From Antedon bifida (lineage: Eukaryota > Echinodermata > Crinoidea > Comatulida > Antedonidae): a stretch of DNA of 64,000 bases. A model generated the notes under the pieces. That model was not told where the DNA came from. It ran no database searches and saw only the letters and a list, made by a program, of their open reading frames with translations. Positions 9,877 to 20,200 of the stretch are shown here, one piece after another (within the stretch, counting starts at the first letter, position 1; each line of letters opens with the position of its first letter). A program made the position numbers and the translations under genes. Where the stretch lies: the NCBI GenBank assembly GCA_963402885.1, contig OY727098.1, positions 18,090,717-18,154,716 on the forward strand, read 5' to 3'.

Positions 9877-12485
9877 CTAAGGCCCGTTGATACCCCGGCA
9901 TGTTGGATTGCTCTTCTCCTTTTCTTTATAGATGTCCAAGATGTTGATTACCCAATCTAAAGATGGTCGATCTTCTGCGTCGAAACATGCACAAGCCTTT
10001 CCAAGTTCAACCATATCGCTGTGTCTAATTGCCACTCCTACAATACGTATACCATAACCGATGGAATACACGTCACCGCTAACCGAATCGCAAGCACCGT
10101 CAATGTATTTTTCTGGTGCTACCTTTGTAATTGCATTACTTCGTCCGCCGATGAAAAGGTTAACTCTCTGTGTCCTCTTGGATATTGTACTCTGCATGCC
10201 ATCCCGAAGTCTGTAAGCTTCGCTTTGTAGCTGGTTCCATCGTGGTGGATCAGGATGTTTCTCGCAGCTACATCGTTGTGGAGAATCCCGCGTTTGTGCA
10301 TTTCGTTGAGCGCAATGACAACCTCTGATGTCATAGAGATACATTCAAGCGCGCTCAATGACGGCTGTCCGGTTCGCAATACATCCAGGAATGTGGTACT
10401 GGAAAGGGTGAAGGTATTTCCGATAAACTCTTGCACCATACAGCATACGTCACCTTGGCGGAAGACGCCAAAGACGCGAGGAACAGAAGGCAGATCGTCT
10501 AGAAACTTCATCACACGCGCTTCTACCAGCATCTTGCCCCATGCATAGTCAGGATTGCTGAAACTGTTCAAAAAAGCCGTCTTGACTGCGACGAGGTGGC
10601 CTGGAAAAAGATCGGATGTCATCAGGTCAACGCGGCCAAAACTTCCCTGTCCAAGACGTACAGGATTAATAAGGTGGGAAACACTTGAACTAACTAATAA
10701 CCGAGCAGGCGGCAGAATTTCAGCAAGTTTTATTGTAGCATCTATATCGTTGAAAACGGATTTGGGTGTTGAAGTGGTGGAGTTACTTTTCGAAGAACGG
10801 GACGAACCATTGAAGCTACTGGTAGGTGACAATGGCCATTGCGATGACAACGATGATGGCACACTACAAAGACGTTTTCTTTGTGGTATCTCACCGGGTG
10901 ATAACTCTGATGTTGGTTGTCTGAAAATGCGCTGAACCGGAGCGGTAGACGATGAAGATGATGACGACGACGAGCTATAAACACGTTGCTTTGGGAGAAT
11001 CACCTCCCCTGGTGATAGACCTGGTGTGGTAAGTATCTGACCAGGAGAAACCGCGAATTTTGAAGATGACGATGTGGATGACATTGGCCACAGAGACGAA
11101 TGTGATCTTGATGACTTTGATAGAGACTTTGATGACGACTGTCGTACTGATACGTGTACCCCTGACAGTGATGCCGACACTGTGCCCGCTGATAGAGATA
11201 GTGATGATGATGATGACGACGATGACGAACTTAAGTTACTATCCGATGATTCGTCACTTCTGATACACAAAAGATGAAGCACTGCTACCCAAATCCTTCC
11301 AAATACTGACTTTCTTCTTGCTTGCTGAGGTGCATCTGGTTGAGATCTACTTAATTGGAGAAAAAAAATTCACAATGTATTTATTCAATAATAATAATTT
11401 AATAAGATCTGTATAATAAGATTAAGAATATGCTCCCCCAGCTAGCTTGGTATAAGTAACCTACAGTATTACTACTACTAGAGCTAGTCTTGTGTGTGGT
11501 ACTTAGAACTTACGTAAGCTGTCTACTTCCTACTAGTAGTACTAGACTACAGAGAGGCCCAATAGCTAGGTTACTAGGCCCTTACGGCCTATATGCAAGG
11601 GTCTATTATTACTAGCTAGGCTAGTTAGTTATGCTATTTGTAGACTAGACCTAGTGTACTACTACTGTAACTAGCTAGGCCTAATTAGTAATATATTATT
11701 ATCAATAATAAGTAGGCCTATTCTATGGTTATGCTAGTAGTAACTCCCTAGCTAGCTAGCTAGCTAACCTCCTAGGCTTGATGATATATAGGCCCGGTCT
11801 AACCTAGCTAGGCCTAGTTACTAAGTAGGCCTAGGCCTAGTAGTAAGTAGTAGTCTAGGTAGTAGGCTCACCTCTACCTATATGCTATGCTTTAGTCAGT
11901 AGGCTAGGCCCTAGCTAGTAGTCTAGGCTAGCCTGTGTATATTTTACTTTTAGGTAGGCCTATAGGCCCTAGCCTACACTATCAGGCTAAGCCCTACTAT
12001 ATGCCTAGGTCCTAGCTAGCTCCTATTATAGACTAGGCCTAGGCTATCCCTAACTAAAACTAGGCCTAGTACTAGTACTTAGTTAGGCCCAGGCTATATG
12101 CCTATCTAGGCTAGTAGAGGCCTAGGTAGCCTAGGCCTATATGGGATATCCTATAGTTAGGCCTAAGTTAAGGCGTGCCTAGATAGACTATAGGCTAGGT
12201 CTAGCTAGCTAGCCTAGCTACCTACTCTACTACTAGTAACTAGGCTAGACTAGGCCTACTAGGCTAGGCCTAGGATAGGACTATCTGGCCCCTGGGCCTA
12301 ACCTAGCTAGGCCCCAGGCCTAGACCCTAATAATAATATTGGTAAAACAAACTCTTTTAAAGTTTTTTTGAGAAAGTCCTATTAAGTATTACATTAGAAA
12401 AGCCGAGGCCTAAGACTTACCCTTCTTCTTGTGACTGGTCCATCATGATTCCTTCTTGTTGAAGCTCAATCGATTTGTTGGCCAT
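9877..12485 (-). CDS. Ser-rich protein kinase, two exons, frameshifted in the kinase domain
   Basis: Exon 1 is 12485-12421 (start MANKSIELQQEG) and exon 2 is 11349-9877. GT-AG borders and phase 2 match. A long Ser-rich N-terminus precedes a kinase domain with a Gly loop (LGQGSFGRV), a catalytic Lys in VAVK, a catalytic loop HNDVAARNIL and DFG. The frame entered from exon 1 stops at 10119. The remaining domain (APEKY, DVYSIG, RPSLDW) lies in another frame ending at 9877, so about one base is missing near 10155-10165, beside a short T run. The catalytic loop has HND instead of HRD; the Asp and Asn are kept. All other motifs are intact, so this is either a very young pseudogene, an allele, or a sequencing or assembly error. 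The exact kinase family is not recognised; the substrate is unknown. Confidence 0.82.
11400..12345. repeat. CTAG/AGGCCT-rich palindromic low-complexity intron
   Basis: This stretch, nearly all of the kinase intron (11350-12420), is built from words such as ctag, taggcc, ggcctagg, agctagct and actagtac in irregular order, almost without CpG. It is not a tandem repeat with a fixed period but is strongly self-complementary on a short scale. The neighbouring sequence is ordinary AT-rich DNA. Confidence 0.8.
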
Positions 12486-15227
12486 GCTTGCGCTTGGTTG
12501 TTAACAGAATCTTAGAATTTTCGAATTCGAATTTTGCTTAGCAACACGTTTATGTGTAGACTATACAGTAGCACGTTAAAAACAACTGGTAGAGAGAAAT
12601 CTCAGGTTGTTGTCGATTTTTAGCTGGTCGATGCGCTGCTTATATAGATAATTTTGAGCGCGTGTGCGTTCACATGTTCGAAATGCATCTTTTTGTTCTA
12701 CGCGCGGTTCTAACGGTCGAAATGTTCTATGGTTGCCAGGATACAGTATTCGAAATTCCATCGAATTCCATTTTCAGTAGGCCTATTGCAAAAAAAAATA
12801 AACAAAGCACTGTTTCATGTTTAAATTGTCAAAAAATGCTTACGGAAGGGCTACCAAAATTCCCTAACATGTTACCTGCTAAATAACAGTGGAATACATA
12901 ATATGGCAGAATTGCACCAGGAGAATGGAAACGGCCGGATCTCTTCAGGAAGGTTGACCCCTTTTCTCGGTGAATCTTCTTCCTAGTCAAAATAAAAATT
13001 GCACTCGGTCCCGCTTGTCGCAGGACTATTTTAAGGTTGCCCAAGAGTCCAATGCCGTAGATATCGATATCTAACTCAGGGCCTGTAGGGAAGCGAATTG
13101 TGTTAAATGACACCTCATATGACCGGAAAAACATAAACTGTACAACACAGTGTTGCTTAAACCACTCCATAGAAAAGAAAATATGATCGAAATTTGCAGA
13201 AAGAAGAAGTTGAACGCTCAATTATTTCAAAGTTCGGAATGTCCGTAATTAATTAACTACGGAAATTCGGCCCAATATACGGACGTAAGGTAACAAAGAT
13301 AAATAGGGTACTACGGAAATCCCCGGCAAAATGCATTAATTATGGACAAATTATCAACGACCCATGTGACGGGGCTTTCCACGAACAAGTGTGGCCTTTT
13401 GTACCGTCTCATAACGCACACAAGCAATCCAAACAGTCAGAAATTCATTCTGAGCATGTTCAGAAACATTATCTACAAACAATATATAATATATTCTAAC
13501 GTTAGTGGTTATTATATTATGATTAAATGGGATCTAAATGTTAATTTAGTGACAGAAAAATGTGTATGAAATTACCAGGCAACTGGAGCAACAACACCCC
13601 TGCGTCCGCCCCTGGGAAAAATGCAATATTGTAGCATAAAATAACGGGGGACGACTCTAATCCACCAAGTGATAAAATGGGAATTAATAAATCTAGAAAC
13701 GGTGATAGGAAAATGTATTATTTATTTATTTGACGCCGTTCCGTTCTGCCGAATAGTCTTTCTGACTTTTCCGCCATGACCGCTCTGCTTGTTTTTGCTG
13801 AGAAGTTTCTCCAAAGTGAAGATAATGTGAGAATTTGAAGATAATGTGAGAATGTGAAGATAATGTGAGAATGTGAAGATAATGTGAGAATTTGAAGATA
13901 ATGCAAGAATGTGAAGATAATGTGAGGATAATGTGAAGATAATGTGGAAATGTGAAGATAATGTGAAGATGCGAGAATGTGAAGATAATGTTAGAATGTG
14001 AAGATAATGTGAGAATGTGAAGATAATGTGAAGTTAATGCAAGAATGTGAAGATAATGAGAAGTTAATGTGAGAATTTGAAGATAATGTGCGAATTTGAA
14101 GATAATTGTGAGAATGTGAAGATAATGTGAGAATGTAAAGATAATGTGAGAATGTGAATATAATGTGAAAATGTGAAGATAATGTTAGAACGTGAAGTTA
14201 ATGTGAGAATGTGAAAATAATGTTAGAATGTGAAGATAATGTGAGAATGTGAAGATAATGTGAAGTTAATGTGAGAATTTGAAGATAATGTGCAAATGTG
14301 AAGATAATGTGAGAATTTGAAGATAATGTGAGAATTTGAAGATAATACAAGAATGTGAAAATGTGAAGGTAATGCAAGAATGTGAAGATAATGTAAGAAT
14401 GTGAAGATAATGTGAGAATGAGAAGATAATGTAAGAATGTGAAGATAATGTAAGAATGTGAAGATAATGTGAGAATTTGAAGATAATGTGAGAATGTGAA
14501 GATAATGTAAGAATGTGAAGATAATGTGAGAATGAGAAGATAATGTAAGAATGTGAAGTTAATGTGAGAATGTGAAGATAATGTGAGAATTTGAAGATAA
14601 TGTAAGAATGTGAAGATAATGTAAGAATGTGAAGATAATGTGAGAATGAGAAGATAATGTAAGAATGTGAAGTTAATGTGAGAATGTGAAGATAATGTTA
14701 GAATGTTAAGATAATGTGAAGAGAATGTGAAGTTAATGTGAGAATTTGAAGATAATGCGCGGATGTGAAGATAATGTCAAGATAATGCGCGGATGTGAAG
14801 ATAATGTAAAGTTAATGTGAGAATTTGAGGATAATGTGCAAATGTGAAGATAATGTGAGAATTTGAAGATAATTTGAGAATGAGAAGTTAATGTGAGAAT
14901 TTAAAGATAATGTGCGAATGTGAAGATAATGTGAGAATTTGAAGATAATGCGAGAATGAGAAAATACTGTTTAGAATCTTCTGATTGATAGTAATATAAT
15001 ACACATAAATAAAAAACAACTAATTATTTTAATACAAAAGAAGTATAATTAGTAATACAATTTCTTTATTTTTGTTTTAATCATCTTCACACTATTTTCT
15101 CACAACTTATGTTTTTATATTTTTGCTTTGTCCATCGTTTCCAGTAATTTGTATTTATAATAAAAACATTTACAATAACTACAATTATAATTTTATTACA
15201 TAAAATGTTTTGAATTCATTTGGGAAT
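12486..15227. other. intergenic, mostly minisatellite
   Basis: Upstream of the kinase start is an unidentified 130-codon open frame on the minus strand (12829-13221) with no recognised family or splice support. A lone hAT-like terminus lies at about 13600-13614. The minisatellite begins near 13815, and after 14970 there is AT-rich sequence up to the TIMM29 stop codon. Confidence 0.6.
13815..14967. repeat. 19-bp minisatellite, about 60 units
   Basis: Head-to-tail copies of gtgaagataatgtgagaat and close variants (gtaagaat, gagaatttg, gttaatg, shorter units). Some higher-order periodicity is visible, where blocks of several units recur (for example around 14370-14690). Purine-rich on the plus strand, so strand-asymmetric. 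Confidence 0.95.
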
Positions 15228-16813
15228 TCATTTAAATTCTTCATCATTTATATCATAATCTTTCATTGCTTTCTCCAAGAAAAGCCATCGTCCAAGAACG
15301 CCAACATCCAAATAACGGTCATACAAATCCAACCATCCAACAGACAAATGCTTGCAGTTTGCATTATACAGCGACACTTCACTTCCGTAATTATCATACC
15401 ATATTAAGCTGAAGAACACAAAATTCTGGCGTCGAATCATGTTTTTACTCCTGTATTTTAATAACATTTGCACATGGTTATTTGATTGAAAGTTCCTGGT
15501 TCGATCACCTACAAGGAGCAGATCATTGGACGCTTCACAGAGTTCTTGATTGAAGGATTCCAAGCTGGGGTTACGGTGAGCTGCATAACCTAAACTGGCA
15601 GCAGCTGTAAGGTAGATGCTTGCTTTTATCGGCCTAGCTTTTGCATCACTTACAGTATCTTTGGCAACATTCTTGTAGTCCAAGGCAAGTGCTTTCAGGT
15701 ATTCACCTATCACATTGAAACAAAAAATAATACAGAGAATACATAGGCCTAGAGCTTAGTATTATTAATTATTATTATAGATTAAGATAGGCCTTCTTTT
15801 TAGGCCTAAATGAATTTATACTAATATTTAATAATAATAATTAATATCTTAAAATAAAATATTCAATTTAGCCTATGGGATTTTCTAATAATAATAATAA
15901 TAAAGTACTCGGCTTTATTAAAGATGTATTGTCCCTTGAAACACAAAAAAATGAAGGTCAAAATATTCTAAATTTAAATTGGCCATATCAAAGTAATATT
16001 AAAGTTATTCACTTTAAGTCGAAAATTCGAGCTAAAAGCAACAAGTTTACGTAATTAACAGGTAAATTAGTTTAACTACATTTCGTCTGGAAAATCGTCG
16101 CGAGTGAAAGTAAACAAGAATTTAAAACCACGAGTACGCATTATGCATATGCTAATTATCATTGTTTACAACTCGTCACGGTTGAGAAGGTATTTTCACA
16201 CAGATCGTGAGGAAGTTTTATGATTATGCATACAGAGTAGTCCGGACAAGCGCGTTTCATTATGGGGTATGTTTTGATCGAAAACTTTGACTGGAAGTCA
16301 GAGTTATTTTTTTAACAAAAAAACGTCTGTATTTCAGTTAAATGATTTTTTTTTCGACAAATTTTTGGTGATAGTTAATAAATATTATGATACTTCAAAA
16401 TGACCCACCTTTTTTCGAAATCTGTTATTTTTTATTTTTTTGGAATTAGTCAAAGGGACAATACATCTTTAACTTATAAAGCAGGTATAAAATGTGCATT
16501 GGGGCGAAACGACTCGATACTAAACTGATACTGTTAGTTTTCCCATTTTATAGCGGGTTATCAATCATTATTGATCATACGGAGCCTGCCTGCATGGCCA
16601 TGGATGGGTTGGTGAGTGAGGATCCCTTACCTAGCCCACACATATTAAACAATGCCGAGCTCTGTATATATCATCATTGGATGTACAAGATAAGATTCAT
16701 GTTATGTTTAAAAGGGTAAGATATTATTAGAATTATTTACCTAGTTTTTGGAGCTGCCGACCGAAAAATCCTCCACCTGACTTCCACATTCTCAATTTCA
16801 TGGAAGCAGCCAT
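15228..16813 (-). CDS. TIMM29: mitochondrial import inner membrane translocase subunit Tim29
   Basis: Tim29 is a metazoan subunit of the TIM22 complex, which inserts carrier proteins into the mitochondrial inner membrane. Exon 1 is 16813-16741 (MAASMKLRMWKSGGGFFG...) and exon 2 is 15706-15228. The phase-1 junction rebuilds Gly in KLGEYL, giving 183 residues. Family signatures seen are the LGEYxKALxxDY start, the alanine-rich membrane segment YLTAAASLGYAA, the stretch with EASNDLLLVGDRTRN, and the C-terminal LDVGVLGRWLFLEKAMKDYD with NDEEF. The first ATG lies in an AAGATGGCTGC context. The gene is head-to-head with PGAP6, 481 bp apart. The intron (15707-16740) holds a family 2 element. The N-terminus lacks acidic residues and has Lys/Arg, as expected for mitochondrial targeting. 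Confidence 0.92.
15917..16472. mobile_element. non-autonomous DNA element, family 2, copy b
   Basis: Inverted-repeat ends taaagatgtattgtccc and gggacaatacatcttta. Nearly the reverse complement of 5692-6248 along its whole length. Inserted in the single intron of TIMM29. Confidence 0.8.
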
Positions 16814-17294
16814 CTTTTTGTGAACATAGGACGGGAGAGGGCAGCAAACATAGATGGTGGCAGCATCATACTACCAATATTAATTTTTTTATGAAGATGG
16901 GAAATGCCAATCGCGGTGGTTTGTTGACTTTTTGCAGGCCTACCCTCTTGCCTAGGCCTATTTCCTATGTGTCATTTATAACCAATTGAAAGGGACATCT
17001 TTGCTTTATCCGCCAGTGACTCAAGCTATTTTCTGCACGTTAAGAAATTAATAAACCTATAAAATATTGGCCCTACTACTCATGAGTCACATGGTTTCAG
17101 CAGTATATACGTCATTAGGCAACCAGGTTTTTTGAACATCAATTTTAATTATTTATTTTGAATGCAAAATGTAGCATTTGTTGTTTAATCGCAGAAAGGA
17201 AGAAGCTGAGTGAGTGAACTGAGATTCTGGCTATCATCATCATCAGGCCGGCAGGAGAGACAAGCTGGCAGAAAGAGAGTAAATAATTGTTGAA
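16814..17294. promoter_or_regulatory. divergent promoter region TIMM29 / PGAP6
   Basis: 481 bp separate the two start codons on opposite strands. No TATA box is convincing. The TIMM29 start context AAGATGGCTGC resembles a YY1-type initiator element. Inferred from gene layout. Confidence 0.5.
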
Positions 17295-20200
17295 ATGTCT
17301 TCAATTATTTGGCATTTTGGTGTTTTGCTGCTTCTTATTCCAACAGAATTTTGTTTATGTACGTATTAATTAATTAGTAATCTTCTTTGTTTTACAGTTA
17401 ATATTAAAAATATTAAATTTTACTGTAGGCCTATTTATTCGAAACAAAATTAACAACTGTGTTGAATAAAATACCCACTTTGAATAAATGCCTGCCATAA
17501 ATATTGTTTTGAATAAACGCATCCCTCGAATAAACAAGGCCCTCTGAATACTCTCCTGAACAATAACTGTTCCAGCATTATTCAAATAAATACGGTAATA
17601 ACTTTTGGGCAAATTGACAATCAATACAGCCAACCATTAAATGGTATAAGATTGTTTGTAATTTATTATTTTCTATCCGCACGTTTGTTTGTGTGATGTA
17701 GTTTTCGATTGCCACAGATCTAGTTCTCTGTTTCCGGTAATAGACTGATATTCTTTACACCAAATAGTCCCCGATAGAAGATAACTAATTTACATGCATG
17801 GAGGTCGACTGAACTGTTAGAAAATTTACACAGACGAGCGGTAACGGTAATAAAAATATAGAATCTATATGTTATCCCTTATGACCATTTAGATACATTG
17901 CGCGGACGGATGGTTTTCGCTCAGGAAAAATACAGATTCTACGTAGGACAAGCTACACAGTTTTCCGCTTACTGTTACTGCTCGGCTGTTTAATTTGGCC
18001 TTTACACACATTTTTGGACAACTAACTTTCGATACAGTCAACCATGCAAATGGTACAGTCAAATATGCATTTAATTTATTATTTTCTATCGAAACATTTA
18101 TGTGTCTGATGTAAAGTTTATCAGCATAGAAAATGTCATGCATGGTTGACACTGACAGCATAATTAATAGGGCCTATGATCCTTTAATCTTTTTTAGGTT
18201 CTCCAAGCAGTGCTTACACCCTTATGTACCAAGAAAGCAAGAAACTCCGTACCTATGGCAACTATCATAACACTGGGTTGTTCCACTTCCCAGTTCAATC
18301 GGAGGTCAATATTATGTGTATGGTATTTAATCAACTAGTGAGTGATGTGAAAAATTGTGACGCTATTGACCTAACAGTGTAAGTATTTATGGCGCATTAA
18401 ATATTTTTTATCCACTGTCGTGGACAGACGTAATGGTGCCATAGTTGGTTGCCGGTGACACGAAGGGACCCTTATGGGAGAAGAATGTTGTTGAAAAGGT
18501 GTAACATCTAAGTCCACAGCGGTCTGATCTTCATGAAATAGTGCTATATAAATGTCGCATTACATTACATTTGAGTCCTCAACATTTATAAATTCTAAAT
18601 TTAATTTTTTTTTTCACAGAGCAATACATCAAGGTAGTTTTCCAGTAGTAAATCCAGATGAATCATCATTTCCAGATAACACCTACCTACGACCATCAGA
18701 AGTTGACCAACAATCCATGAAGTCTAATATGACGTTAGTGTTTGACAATCCTACCCCTGGCTACTGGTTCCTAGGAGCATATATCAAATCTGATGGAAAT
18801 GATCGTATCAAACAAGAGGTAATGCACCACTATACGACCCCGATGACGAGGGGTGCGTCATTTGTTCGATGTGCATCATACCTTATGAATACCATGATGC
18901 ACCTGTTTGTCAAAAATGTGACTAACCTTTAGATGACCATGACGCACCCATTTTGACACACTATGTCCATGTTGTTATGATATGGTGGGTGGTAAATTGT
19001 TCATTGATGTGATGTACCATCTATGTTTTTTGACACACCCTTGAGTCAGTAATTATTTGTAAATGAAGCAACCATGACGCACCTCTCCCGGGGGTCGTAT
19101 AGCGGGTCATACAATTGACAAGTGTATAAGAAGGATTGACATGTTGACACCATCCAACAGAAAATACATGACTCGCATGTTACAGGATGCTAAAGCTCTG
19201 TCTACACTATCAAACTTTATGTGACAAAAAAAATGTGATGTGTCCATATTTGGACATGATGATATCATACTACTACCATATTTGGGTATATCACTAACAT
19301 ATTTGGGCATATCACACTCTTTTTCAAACTAGTTTGATAATGTAGACAGAGCTTTAAGCTGGGTTCACACTTGGATGCAACACAATGACAAGCGCAACGC
19401 AAGTGAGTTGACCAAGCAACAGATAATCTATTGCGTAGTGATTGGTGTTATGTTCTTGCACTGCATCCAAGTGGGAACCAAGCTTCAATCATTGGTAAGC
19501 AAATATCTCAGCCAACAATCCACTAATGTGTCTACATATCCTTGTTAGTTTTTGAGACCAGACTGTTTTTGGATCCTAAGTGGTCTAGACTTTATCCCTT
19601 GATTTACTTAATTGAAAATATGTATAAAATGGAAATTCATTTTTATGTCTACATCTTTTTGTTTTTATTGTACAGGGCCTTGGGAAGGATTGTGAATATG
19701 GGATAGAAGTACAGATGTTAAGTATTCTTGAGGCTGATATCACAACACTTATAGACTCGGCTCTTGTTGAAGATTCATTAGATGCTGCCCGCAATGCTAC
19801 AATGTTTAGGTACAGTATGCAGTATTCTAGGGTGCAATTTTTCTTGATTGCTTTGGAATGAAACAATTATTCCAATAATGTTTACATAAATAAATTACTA
19901 AAATTTAAACAAATACATGATGGTTCATTCTATTATATTATTATGTATATATATTAATATTCATATGTTCTATAATGTCTAAATGTATTATTTAGTCTCT
20001 AATACAAGGTCTTAAGCTCTGTCTATACTATAACTAGTTTGACAAAAAAAAGATGTGATGTGCACAAATATGGTAGCGATATGCTTAAATATGGTAGTGA
20101 TATGACATCGTCATGTCCATATATGGGCACATCACATTTTTTTGTCACATAAATTTTGATGAGTGTAAACTTTAGTTTATTTAATAACATGAAAACATTT

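Noticed and set aside
10119-10180. Programmed -1 ribosomal frameshift in the kinase
   Set aside because: The sequence near the frame change (acc ttt tca in the entry frame) is not a canonical slippery heptamer and no strong downstream stem is apparent; mutation or error is simpler.
12829-13221. 130-codon open frame on the minus strand, divergent from its surroundings
   Set aside because: No recognised domain, no supporting splice sites, biased amino acid content typical of translated AT-rich DNA; left unannotated as a gene.
13815-14967. CRISPR-like array
   Set aside because: Units are contiguous without spacers, and the window is clearly animal nuclear DNA.
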